64,000 nt of DNA from Photobacterium sp. DA100 (GTDB lineage Bacteria > Pseudomonadota > Gammaproteobacteria > Enterobacterales > Vibrionaceae). Below, piece after piece: positions 1-7,637 of the stretch; position 1 is the first letter of the stretch, and every line of letters begins with the position of its first letter. The notes below the pieces were generated by a model. It was not told where the DNA came from and did not search any database. It worked only from the letters and a program-made list of their open reading frames with translations. The DNA is taken from assembly GCF_029223585.1 (NCBI RefSeq), contig NZ_CP119423.1:930001-994000 (forward strand), given 5' to 3'. A program made the translations under genes and the position numbers.

Positions 1-172
1 CGCGGTATACCGTCGCCAAGCCAATTTCTTCACCGATATCGATTAGCTTCTTGTACAAGTCTTCAGCACTGATATGCTGGCAATCCGGCTGTTGTAGCAC
101 TTCCAGAATTTTAAGGCGTGGAAGGGTTACTTTCAGGCCAGCTTGTTTTAGTGCGTGATTGTTATCTGACAT
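1..172 (-). CDS. fur: Ferric uptake regulator Fur, N-terminal part (cut by window edge)
   Basis: Only the first 57 codons lie in the window; the gene runs off its left edge. The reading on the minus strand begins MSDNNHALKQAGLKVTLPR and continues through a segment with HISAEDLYKKL and ATVYR, which is the winged-helix DNA-binding domain of Fur. Fur is a homodimeric iron-sensing repressor that shuts off iron uptake genes when Fe2+ is plentiful. The start is the ATG read from 172 back to 170, preceded on the minus strand by AAACTCCA. The next gene on this strand upstream is flavodoxin, as in Escherichia coli and vibrios, which supports the call. The metal-binding and dimerisation domain is not visible. 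Confidence 0.95.
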   Translation of the reverse strand, partial: MSDNNHALKQAGLKVTLPRLKILEVLQQPDCQHISAEDLYKKLIDIGEEIGLATVYR

Positions 173-380
173 TGGAGTTTCCTATTGGCTACCCGCACCC
201 TCATGATACGGTAGTCTTTCTCTTCTTCCCTCATTATAAGTGACCACAAGGTAACAATAAACCTCAAAACGGGTCAATCTTGCTGATATCTAACTTTTCT
301 TTTTGTTGCGCAGATGTTGTCAAGATGTACGGTGGCGAGTTAGGATTGGCTCATCGTACCAGCCACAAGGGAATATTGCC

Positions 381-899
381 GTGTATCGATTCTTCCGGCC
401 GCCAATCGTCAAGTTTGCCCTTAATCTGTGGCCTCCTTTTTGGGGGGCGGGGATACGTATTGTCCGTATTTCTGAGGATTTTCGCCAAGTCAGGATCCAG
501 TTAAAGTTAAAATGGTGGAATAAAAATGCTAATCGTACTCAATACGGAGGTAGCATTTTTTCGCTGACGGATCCGGTGTATGCCCTGATGCTGATAGGGA
601 TCCTCGGTAAAGAATATTATGTTTGGGATAAACAGGCCGAAATTCATTATCTCAAACCCGGCAATACCGACCTGTTTGCCGACTTTTTGATCAGCGAAGA
701 TCAGCTTGGACAGATCCGGGCTGCGACAGCCAGTGGGGACAAATACTTTCCTGAATTTGTGGTACAGGTGAAAAACACCCAAGGAGAAGTGGTGTCACAG
801 GTGAGGCGGGTGTTGTATGTCCGTAAAAAGCCACAGTATCGCGCGATTTGTGAAGATGGCGAAAAAGATCCGCTCGAGGAGCCGCGGGCGATAACCTAG
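381..899 (+). CDS. DUF4442 / hotdog-fold thioesterase-like protein
   Basis: A 172-residue protein when started at the GTG at 381, which has an AAGGGA ribosome binding site about ten bases upstream; the open frame extends to 303 but that start has no such site and the extra residues look unlike protein. The central region (RIQLKLKWWNKNANRTQYGGSIFSLTDP) is arranged like DUF4442 proteins, which are predicted to adopt the hotdog fold of acyl-CoA thioesterases. No substrate can be named. It is transcribed divergently from fur and converges on flavodoxin, with a shared terminator hairpin just after its stop. Confidence 0.7.
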   Translation: MYRFFRPPIVKFALNLWPPFWGAGIRIVRISEDFRQVRIQLKLKWWNKNANRTQYGGSIFSLTDPVYALMLIGILGKEYYVWDKQAEIHYLKPGNTDLFADFLISEDQLGQIRAATASGDKYFPEFVVQVKNTQGEVVSQVRRVLYVRKKPQYRAICEDGEKDPLEEPRAIT

Positions 900-906
900 A
901 TAAAAA

Positions 907-929
907 ATGCCGGGCATAAAGCCCGGCAT
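907..929. terminator. Bidirectional terminator between the DUF4442 gene and fldA
   Basis: A 9-bp perfect stem (ATGCCGGGC with its complement) closes a 5-base ATAAA loop. A run of six A at 902-907 gives a U-tract for transcripts of the minus strand; the plus side is followed by a poorer T-rich stretch. It lies between two convergent genes. Confidence 0.8.
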
Positions 930-953
930 ATCGGTTTCTAACGCTTGGGATGA

Positions 954-1481
954 TCAGTCATCTAGCTCGGCTAGGCACATTTCATCATAAACCTGGTTTA
1001 CCCACTTCTGAACTCGCTCTTCAGTCAGTTCAGGCTGGCGGTCTTCGTCGACGCACAGGCCAACAAAGTGATTGTCATCGACTAGGGCTTTTGACGCTTC
1101 GAACTCAAAACCTTCGGTAGAGAAGTGGCCAACGATTGTCGCGCCACGGCCTTCGACGATTTCACGTACCGTGCCCATCGCGTCGCAGAAATACTCAGCG
1201 TAGTCTTCCTGATCACCACAACCAAAGATAGCAACCAGTTTGGTTGAGAAGTCGATTTGCTCCAGCTCAGGGAAGAAGTCATCCCAGTCGCACTGTGCTT
1301 CACCGTAGTACCAAGTTGGGATACCTAGCAACAGTAGGTCAAAGTTATCGATATCTTCTTTGCTGCATTTCGCGATATCTTTGACTTCAACTAGCTTTTT
1401 GCCCAGTTGTTTCTGGATCATTTTAGCGACCGCTTCTGTGTTACCAGTGTCGCTACCAAAGAAGAGTCCTACACTTGCCAT
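954..1481 (-). CDS. fldA: Flavodoxin FldA
   Basis: 175 residues, the usual length of long-chain flavodoxins. The FMN phosphate-binding loop is GSDTGNT at residues 9-15, the tryptophan that stacks on the flavin is in GIPTWYYGE (W57), and the second FMN loop is GCGDQEDYAEYF near residues 87-98. FldA is a small cytoplasmic electron carrier that replaces ferredoxin in low iron and feeds electrons to radical-SAM and related enzymes (biotin synthase, methionine synthase reactivation, IspG/IspH). The position next to fur is conserved in Escherichia coli and vibrios. No clear Fur box was identified in its short upstream region. Confidence 0.96.
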   Translation of the reverse strand: MASVGLFFGSDTGNTEAVAKMIQKQLGKKLVEVKDIAKCSKEDIDNFDLLLLGIPTWYYGEAQCDWDDFFPELEQIDFSTKLVAIFGCGDQEDYAEYFCDAMGTVREIVEGRGATIVGHFSTEGFEFEASKALVDDNHFVGLCVDEDRQPELTEERVQKWVNQVYDEMCLAELDD

Positions 1482-1634
1482 AGTAGAAATTACCCGTTAT
1501 TAATGTTGACCGTTAGCCTACTTGCCAACGATAGAAATAGCCTTGTCAGGAGTATACCCTGACGGTCGGTGATCGCGGAAGGTAAAGTCAGCCCACGGCT
1601 GCTTTTGGCAATCACTAACAGTAATCGTTCAGTT

Positions 1635-1856
1635 TTAGCCGATGCCTGCGCCTTCCCAGCTGATTTGGATCAGGCCTTTGGTGATAAATCCGGCACATCC
1701 AAGGAAAAGTACCAGCCAGACGATTTTTCGGCCAAAAGGTGGAACATCGCCTTGTTTTAGCACATCTTTAATGGCCATGCCGATAAAGAAAAATATCGCG
1801 GCAAAGAGCAAATCCAGCCCAATAGATTCAAGCAAATCCATGTGCTCGTACAACAT
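1635..1856 (-). CDS. DUF2788 small membrane protein
   Basis: A 73-residue protein with two hydrophobic stretches, about residues 12-30 (LDLLFAAIFFFIGMAI) and 45-65 (KIVWLVLFLGCAGFITKGL), separated by a short loop with the sequence KQGDVPPFGRK. This pattern and sequence match the DUF2788 family, which vibrios carry between the esterase YbfF and flavodoxin. It is probably an inner-membrane protein of unknown function. The start ATG at 1856 is preceded on the minus strand by a GGAGAC-type ribosome binding site. Confidence 0.8.
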   Translation of the reverse strand: MLYEHMDLLESIGLDLLFAAIFFFIGMAIKDVLKQGDVPPFGRKIVWLVLFLGCAGFITKGLIQISWEGAGIG

Positions 1857-1933
1857 TAGTGTCTCCTTTCCACATTATCGTCATTATTGAGCCAGGCGCG
1901 CACTATATCATAGACAAGGCCTGCCTGTTAATG

Positions 1934-2701
1934 CTAAGCAGCTTGCAGGAAGTTCAAAATGATGCGATTGACCGTTTCTGGCTTTTCGGCATGCAACCAA
2001 TGCCCTGTATTGGCGACCAAATGGGCCTTGGCATTGGGAAATTGCTGCCCGATCGCGCTGCGGTGCTCGGGCAGGATATATTCCGAATTTTGGCCTTTGA
2101 TGAATAAGGTCTTGCCTGTAAATGGGGGGATATTCTGCCAGCCCATGATGGTATCGTAGTTGGCAATCAGGCCCTCGACGTTGAAGCGCCAGTCGAATCG
2201 GCCGCTGTCTTGCTTGGCGAAAGATTTCAGCAGGAACTGGCGTACTCCAGGCTCGGTGACATGCTGCGCCAGCAGAGGCTCGGCTTCGCTGCGCTTGCTG
2301 ACAGTATGGCGGGAGACTTCGCGCAGGCCGCTGAAGACATTCTGGTGGCGGTGGACATGGTAATGGACCGGGGCCATATCCAATACCAGTAGGTGGTTGA
2401 TACGGGCAGCCGCGAGCTCGGTTGCTGCCATTGCCACCTTGCCGCCCATAGAATGACCAATCAGCGAGAAGCGTTCGATGTCGAGCTGGTCGACAACCGC
2501 AAGGACATCTTGAGCCATTTCGCGATAGGTAAAGTGATCACTGTGCGGGGAGCGGCCATGGTTGCGAAGATCAACGCTGATCACTTTATATTTATCTTTC
2601 AATGATCTGGCCATTAGGCCAAGGTTGTCGGCACTGCCGAACAGGCCGTGGATCAAGACGATCGCATCGCCTTGGCCATCGACTTGGTAATGAAGATTCA
2701 C
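1934..2701 (-). CDS. ybfF: Alpha/beta hydrolase, YbfF-type esterase
   Basis: 255 residues, the normal length for YbfF. The oxyanion segment is LIHGLFGSADN (residues 16-26), the nucleophile elbow is GHSMGG with Ser84, and the catalytic histidine is likely His234 in NTGHWLHAEKP. YbfF of Escherichia coli hydrolyses short acyl-CoA and simple esters in vitro; its physiological substrate is unknown. It diverges from seqA, exactly as in Escherichia coli, and is followed by the DUF2788 gene on the same strand. Confidence 0.9.
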   Translation of the reverse strand: MNLHYQVDGQGDAIVLIHGLFGSADNLGLMARSLKDKYKVISVDLRNHGRSPHSDHFTYREMAQDVLAVVDQLDIERFSLIGHSMGGKVAMAATELAAARINHLLVLDMAPVHYHVHRHQNVFSGLREVSRHTVSKRSEAEPLLAQHVTEPGVRQFLLKSFAKQDSGRFDWRFNVEGLIANYDTIMGWQNIPPFTGKTLFIKGQNSEYILPEHRSAIGQQFPNAKAHLVANTGHWLHAEKPETVNRIILNFLQAA

Positions 2702-2791
2702 TGACTATTTTCTCTTGTAGTTAACGCTTTACCGTAGAGTATAACCTCGGATCACGTTATAATCTCTCGGTGATTTTTAAACGGAACGATA

Positions 2792-3355
2792 ATGAACACT
2801 ACGATGAAGACTATTGAGGTAGACGAAGAGCTATATCGTTATATCGCGAGCCAGACCCAGCACATTGGTGAAAGTGCTTCGGACATCCTGCGCCGCTTGC
2901 TGATGATGCCTGATCAATCTGTAGCTACCTTGCAGCATGAGGTGGTTATGCCGGTACGTCCGAAAGGCGTAGTGGTGAGCAAAGATGCGGGCAACGTGGT
3001 CCCAAATACCGATCGCGTAAAAGAAATGCGCTCATTGTTGATTTCTGACGAGTTCGCTGCCCAGGAAAAAGCGATTGGCCGATTTATGCTGGTATTAACC
3101 TCGCTTTATCGTATTGATCCTCAAGGTTTCTCTGAAGCGGCTGCTATTAAGGGACGTACCCGCATTTACTTCGCCGATACAGAAGAGAAACTGCTGGCTA
3201 GTGGTAAAACGACCAAGCCTAAGCAGATTCCGAATACGCCTTTCTGGGTGATCACGAATACGAATACTGATCGTAAACGTCAGATGGTTGAGCAACTGAT
3301 GGTCAAGATGAGCTTCGGTGGCGATATCATTGAAAAAGTTTGCGGTGAAATTTAA
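2792..3355 (+). CDS. seqA: Negative regulator of replication initiation SeqA
   Basis: 187 residues. The N-terminal oligomerisation segment reads MKTIEVDEELYRYIASQT, followed by GESASDILRRLL, as in SeqA. The C-terminal DNA-binding domain includes TPFWVITNTNTDRKRQMVE near residues 149-167, which contacts hemimethylated GATC. SeqA sequesters newly replicated oriC and organises hemimethylated DNA behind forks. The annotated start at 2792 adds four residues (MNTT) before the Escherichia coli-like start; it is preferred because GGAACG lies just upstream, whereas the internal ATG at 2804 has no ribosome binding site. pgm follows after 39 bases and is probably co-transcribed. Confidence 0.96.
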   Translation: MNTTMKTIEVDEELYRYIASQTQHIGESASDILRRLLMMPDQSVATLQHEVVMPVRPKGVVVSKDAGNVVPNTDRVKEMRSLLISDEFAAQEKAIGRFMLVLTSLYRIDPQGFSEAAAIKGRTRIYFADTEEKLLASGKTTKPKQIPNTPFWVITNTNTDRKRQMVEQLMVKMSFGGDIIEKVCGEI

Positions 3356-3394
3356 CCGGCAATATGCCAAATTAGTTTTTACAAGGATACGTTA

Positions 3395-5041
3395 ATGGCT
3401 ATTCATCCTCGAGCGGGGCAGCGTGCCCAGCAAGAAGATATGCACAATATTCCCGCGTTGGTGGCAAATTATTTCCTGATTGAGCCAAGTGCTCAAAACT
3501 CGCAGCAGAAGGTCGCTTTCGGCACTTCTGGTCACCGCGGTACTGCCGACAAAGGAACGTTTAACCAGCACCATATCTGGGCGATTGCCCAGGCTGTGGC
3601 TGAAGTTCGAGCTGCCAATGGCGTAACGGGCCCACTTTTCCTGGGCAAAGATACCCATGCCTTGTCGGAGCCAGCGTTCACTTCGACGCTTGAAGTGTTG
3701 GTGGCGAACGGTGTTCAGGTCGTGATCCAGCAGGATCGTGGCTATACCCCAACACCGGGTGTATCGCATGCGATTTTGTGCCACAACAAAGCACACGATG
3801 CCAAGGCGGACGGCATTGTTATTACGCCGTCGCACAACCCACCGCAAGACGGTGGGATCAAGTACAACCCGGTCCACGGTGGCCCGGCGGAAGGTGCACT
3901 GACCACGGCCATCGAAACCCGTGCCAATGAAATCATTGCGGCGGGTATGGCAGGTGTCAAACGCGTTTCTATCCAAGAAGCCTTGGCCAGCGAACTGGTT
4001 GAAGAGCGTGACTTGGTAGCGCCTTATGTTGATGATCTGGTCAATGTCATTGATATGGCTGCGATCCAGAAAGCCAACCTCAAAATCGGTGTTGATCCGC
4101 TGGGTGGTTCTGGTATCGAGTACTGGCGTCAGATCGCCGCCCATTACGGTCTGGATCTTACGCTGGTGGATGAGTCTATCGACCCGTCTTTCCGTTTCAT
4201 GTCGCTGGACAAAGACGGCGTGGTTCGCATGGACTGCTCGTCGCCTTATGCTATGGCGGGCCTGCTGGCGCACAAAGACAAGTACGACCTGGCATTTGGT
4301 AACGACCCAGACTACGACCGTCACGGTATCGTAACGCCTGCGGGTCTGATGAACCCGAACCACTTCCTGGCCGTATGTATCGATTATCTATACCGCCACC
4401 GTCCAGATTGGGCACAGGAAGTTGCGGTAGGTAAGACTCTGGTATCAAGTGCGCTGATCGACCGTGTTGTTGCAGACCTAGGTCGTGAGCTTTGCGAAGT
4501 GCCTGTCGGCTTCAAGTGGTTTGTTGACGGCCTCTACAGCGGTAAGCTTGGCTTTGGCGGCGAAGAAAGTGCGGGGGCCTCTTTCCTACGCATGGACGGT
4601 ACGCCTTGGTCCACTGACAAAGACGGGATCCTGCTTTGCCTCGTGGCGGCAGAGATCACTGCAGTAACCGGTAAGAACCCACAGCAGTACTACGAAGAGT
4701 TGGCGGCTAAGCACGGTGCTTCTGAGTACAACCGTCTGCAGGCTGTCGCGAACGGTGAGCAGAAAGCGGTACTGAGCAAGCTATCTCCTGAGATGGTTGC
4801 AGCAGAAACGCTGGCCGGTGATGCCATCACTGCGCGCCTGACCCATGCTCCGGGCAACGGTGCGGCGATCGGCGGCCTGAAAGTAACGACTGAAAATGGT
4901 TGGTTTGCCGCACGCCCGTCAGGTACGGAAGATATCTACAAGATCTACTGCGAGAGCTTCAAGGGTAAAGAGCATTTGGCCTTGATTGAGAAAGAAGCGC
5001 AGGAAATCGTGAGCAAGGTATTTGCCGACGCAGGTTTATAA
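3395..5041 (+). CDS. pgm: Phosphoglucomutase (alpha-D-glucose phosphate-specific)
   Basis: 548 residues, matching bacterial Pgm. It interconverts glucose 1-phosphate and glucose 6-phosphate, linking glycolysis to glycogen, UDP-glucose and envelope sugar synthesis. The active-site serine is Ser146 in ITPSHNPP; the metal loop is in DPDYDRHG near residue 305; the sugar-specificity segment is GEESAGASF; and the phosphate-binding loop is [10 protein letters not shown] near the C-terminus. A good AAGGAT site precedes the ATG. The seqA-pgm order is conserved with Escherichia coli. Confidence 0.97.
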   Translation: MAIHPRAGQRAQQEDMHNIPALVANYFLIEPSAQNSQQKVAFGTSGHRGTADKGTFNQHHIWAIAQAVAEVRAANGVTGPLFLGKDTHALSEPAFTSTLEVLVANGVQVVIQQDRGYTPTPGVSHAILCHNKAHDAKADGIVITPSHNPPQDGGIKYNPVHGGPAEGALTTAIETRANEIIAAGMAGVKRVSIQEALASELVEERDLVAPYVDDLVNVIDMAAIQKANLKIGVDPLGGSGIEYWRQIAAHYGLDLTLVDESIDPSFRFMSLDKDGVVRMDCSSPYAMAGLLAHKDKYDLAFGNDPDYDRHGIVTPAGLMNPNHFLAVCIDYLYRHRPDWAQEVAVGKTLVSSALIDRVVADLGRELCEVPVGFKWFVDGLYSGKLGFGGEESAGASFLRMDGTPWSTDKDGILLCLVAAEITAVTGKNPQQYYEELAAKHGASEYNRLQAVANGEQKAVLSKLSPEMVAAETLAGDAITARLTHAPGNGAAIGGLKVTTENGWFAARPSGTEDIYKIYCESFKGKEHLALIEKEAQEIVSKVFADAGL

Positions 5042-5060
5042 TCTTGCGAAATTGATTGCG

Positions 5061-5094
5061 AAAACGCCCGCTTATTACAGCGGGCGTTTTTTTA
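5061..5094. terminator. Terminator between pgm and the DUF1853 gene
   Basis: An 11-bp stem (AAAACGCCCGC at 5061-5071 with 5080-5090) and an 8-base loop, followed by a run of T to 5093. The A-rich 5' arm lets it work for the convergent minus-strand gene as well. Confidence 0.9.
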
Positions 5095-5898
5095 TGTCGT
5101 TTTCATGGAAGAATACGGCCAGTGCTCGGGCATTACAAACCATACTTTGTCATCGGGGGCGATGGCCATGGTAGGGTTACTGACCGCCGTAAGAGCGGGC
5201 TCCTCGGCTATCAGGCTGTAGCGCGGGGGGGCGATCCACTCGGGCTTGGCGATAGGTCGCAAATTAAGATCTGCAGCCTGACCCGAATAGCACCATAGGC
5301 CTTGCGCCGCTTCAGGGGCAAGCTTGATTCCTGACCCGCTGTAGTCGGCAAAGGCCGGGTAAAACAAGCGGCCCTGCATGATCAGGCGGCGCGTCTCGAT
5401 GTCGCCAAATTGGGTATGGTACCGGGCGATGAAAGCAGGGTGCTCCGACAGCCTCAACTGGTGGGTAAGCATCTTGCCAGCTTTTTTATCCAAATCATCC
5501 CGGGCATTGGGGCCGGGCCATCTTTCCTCGAATGCGAGGTAAAATTTGATGGCCACTTCCCAGTGCTCTACCTTTCCGGTTCGGCTGTCTTTTACCAGAA
5601 AATCGACCGCGCCGAGTGTGCGTTTGTCGACACTCAATTGGATTTCCTCGGCGAGTAAGTCATAGCATGGGTGATGCAGGATCAGCTGTTGCCACAGCCA
5701 CTGGTAGAAAAAACCCAAGCGGCGTCCACCTTGGTACTCGATACCTTTGGGGATAATAGCGTTACTGGCAAATTCATCCAGCCAGTCCTGGCCTGCAATG
5801 AATCGATGGCCTGCCAAGAGTGGGGGAAGGGTGAGAATGGCCTTGAAGCTGTTGTCGGTATGTTCTGTTGCTGTTGTTTTATTGTAAAGAATAGACAT
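5092..5898 (-). CDS. DUF1853 family protein
   Basis: 268 residues of the DUF1853 family, found in many gamma-proteobacteria and without a known function. Conserved-looking features are the aromatic N-terminal half (GFFYQWLWQQLI), an acidic segment with GAVDFLVKD, and a following HWEVAIKFYL. The D...E...K layout of the last two resembles the core of PD-(D/E)XK nuclease folds, but the spacing is not the standard D/E-x-K and this is only an inference. The gene converges on pgm; its stop codon overlaps the terminator tail. Confidence 0.75.
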   Translation of the reverse strand: MSILYNKTTATEHTDNSFKAILTLPPLLAGHRFIAGQDWLDEFASNAIIPKGIEYQGGRRLGFFYQWLWQQLILHHPCYDLLAEEIQLSVDKRTLGAVDFLVKDSRTGKVEHWEVAIKFYLAFEERWPGPNARDDLDKKAGKMLTHQLRLSEHPAFIARYHTQFGDIETRRLIMQGRLFYPAFADYSGSGIKLAPEAAQGLWCYSGQAADLNLRPIAKPEWIAPPRYSLIAEEPALTAVSNPTMAIAPDDKVWFVMPEHWPYSSMKTT

Positions 5899-6066
5899 TT
5901 CGCTATAAAACCCTTCTTTTTATAATGATATCGACTAATAAACCCTGGATATTAGGTAGTGATGCCTAAACCTATTTTTTACATTAAAGATCCGGCTGAT
6001 AGGTAAAGCACCTTAATCAGCTTGGTATCTGACCAGTATGTCGTTCTGCCTGGCCAAGGAGGCGTT

Positions 6067-6273
6067 ATGTATACTCGCTATTCACCGTTGCGTATTTTTG
6101 TTCGCCGTGCGTTTGTTGTCACTGTCAGTGTAGTGACCTTTCCCGTCATGATGTTCACTCCAATGGAAACACGCTCAAAGCTATATAGCTACCTGCATCG
6201 GGTATGGCTGAAAACCAGTACTAAACCCGTTTGGCTGACTCAGGCGGAGCTAGCTGCCCAGCACCTCTATTAG
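6067..6273 (+). CDS. ybfA: YbfA / DUF2517 family small protein
   Basis: A 68-residue protein starting at the ATG at 6067, four bases after an ideal AAGGAGG at 6056-6062; an upstream in-frame start at 6022 is not needed. The first half has one hydrophobic segment (VRRAFVVTVSVVTFPVMMF). The second half, KLYSYLHRVWLKTSTKPVW followed by LTQAELA, is very close to what I recall of Escherichia coli YbfA, also about 68 residues. The function is unknown; a single-pass membrane protein is likely. A strong terminator follows, so it is probably a single-gene transcript. Confidence 0.75.
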   Translation: MYTRYSPLRIFVRRAFVVTVSVVTFPVMMFTPMETRSKLYSYLHRVWLKTSTKPVWLTQAELAAQHLY

Positions 6274-6308
6274 GCGCCTCTTCCATTACCTTAATGACCT
6301 TACTTGAT

Positions 6309-6333
6309 AAAGCTGCCTCGAGGCAGCTTTTTT
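6309..6333 (+). terminator. Terminator after ybfA
   Basis: A perfect palindrome (AAAGCTGCCTC and complement, 6309-6330) followed by a run of T to 6333, 35 bases after the ybfA stop. Confidence 0.9.
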
Positions 6334-6425
6334 GTCGGCATAATCGCTCGTTGCGGCTAGGAAAAGATCAACAGTCGCGATGGATTGGGTATAAAATGTC
6401 GCTATTGAGGAGAAGGAAATAGACG

Positions 6426-7187
6426 ATGATGAACAATATCCAATTAGAATCAGTGCTCAACGAGCTGCTTAGCCCGCATCTAATCAAAGACTACTGCCCG
6501 AACGGTTTGCAGGTGGAGGGTAAGTCCGAGGTCAAGAAGATCATCACTGGGGTAACAGCCTGCCAGGCATTGATTGACCGAGCGATCGAAGAGCAGGCCG
6601 ATGCGCTGCTGGTGCACCACGGCTTCTTTTGGAAAGGGGAAGCGGCCGAAATTCGCGGTATGAAATATCGTCGTATCAAAGCCTTGATTGAGAATGGTAT
6701 CAACCTCTATGCCTATCATCTACCGTTAGACGTCCATCCTACCCTTGGCAACAACGCCAAGCTGGCTGAGATGCTCGACATCGAGGTCTTGGGTGGTTTG
6801 GAAGAGGGCAACCCGAACTCGGTCGCTATCTACGGGCAGTTGTCCCAGCCTTTGAGTGGCGAAGAACTGGCTGCAAGACTGTCAATTACCTTGCACCGTG
6901 AACCGTTGCATATTGGCGATAATGCGCCAAAAGAAATTAAAACCTTGGGGTGGTGTACTGGCGGGGGGCAGGACTTTATAGAATTAGCAGCAAATAAAGG
7001 TTTGGATGCTTTTATTTCCGGAGAAATTTCCGAAAGAACAGTTCATATTTCCCGAGAATTAGGTATTCATTATTTTAGTGCTGGCCACCATGCCACTGAG
7101 CGCTACGGAATTAAATCTTTAGGCGAGTACTTGGCCGATAAACATAAATTTGATGTTGTGTTTATTGATGTTGATAACCCGGTTTAA
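6426..7187 (+). CDS. ybgI: Nif3-like dinuclear metal centre protein YbgI
   Basis: 253 residues, the usual length of the short Nif3/YbgI form. Metal-ligand histidines are visible in LLVHHGFFWKG (about residues 60-70), in YAYHLPLDVH, and in the C-terminal SAGHHATERYG. The family forms toroidal hexamers with two metal ions per subunit and is often named GTP cyclohydrolase 1 type 2, but the biological reaction is uncertain. AAGGA lies eight bases before the first of two adjacent ATG codons (6426 and 6429); either could be used. Confidence 0.92.
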   Translation: MMNNIQLESVLNELLSPHLIKDYCPNGLQVEGKSEVKKIITGVTACQALIDRAIEEQADALLVHHGFFWKGEAAEIRGMKYRRIKALIENGINLYAYHLPLDVHPTLGNNAKLAEMLDIEVLGGLEEGNPNSVAIYGQLSQPLSGEELAARLSITLHREPLHIGDNAPKEIKTLGWCTGGGQDFIELAANKGLDAFISGEISERTVHISRELGIHYFSAGHHATERYGIKSLGEYLADKHKFDVVFIDVDNPV

Positions 7188-7212
7188 CGCGTTTTTTAAC
7201 CAAAATAAAGGC

Positions 7213-7252
7213 AATAAAAGGCTTAATGCTAGCGCGTTAAGCCTTTTATTTT
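7213..7252 (+). terminator. Terminator after ybgI
   Basis: A 14-bp perfect stem (7213-7226 with 7237-7250) with a 10-base loop that itself holds GCTAGC, followed by TTTTG. It lies 25 bases after the ybgI stop. Confidence 0.85.
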
Positions 7253-7637
7253 GTGTTGTAAAATTTCATATTTCGATATTTCGGAGGTATTGTTTCTGTT
7301 AGATCTGGGTCTAATTCATATTTTGTTTCAACTTTATGCCCGCTTGTTAGCTGCATTCGGTTTGGTTTTTGATAATTGTCAAAGATTCATCCTGAACCTT
7401 GGTATGGCCTTGCGAAATATAATTACAACCAACCATTTTTTCGGTTAATTTAAATTTACTCGTTGTAATGAACTCGAATACTTTATTCAGAAAGTATTCA
7501 GGGATGTGACAAAAATTAATTGGCATGATGCCTTTAATAACGAGTTTTAAATTACTTTGACCTATTCAGCGAATGCTTTTTATCAGTTTGAAATTGTACT
7601 GATGTCGACTGAATGTATTTAATTGGAGATTCCCCCC
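7253..7637 (+). promoter_or_regulatory. Long AT-rich leader before the P-type ATPase
   Basis: About 385 bases with no convincing gene; a 65-codon frame at 7251-7448 lacks a ribosome binding site and overlaps a terminator. The region is AT-rich and probably holds the ATPase promoter. One 9-bp inverted repeat (GAATACTTT, 7476-7484 with 7491-7499) is visible. I do not see the conserved elements of the yybP-ykoY manganese riboswitch that precedes some ATPases of this type. Confidence 0.4.

Noticed and set aside
7251..7448. 65-codon frame in the ATPase leader
   Set aside because: It starts at the tail of the ybgI terminator and has no ribosome binding site at its first ATG.
7253..7637. yybP-ykoY manganese riboswitch before the P-type ATPase
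   Set aside because: I looked for the conserved core sequences of that family and did not find them; the leader is mostly AT-rich.
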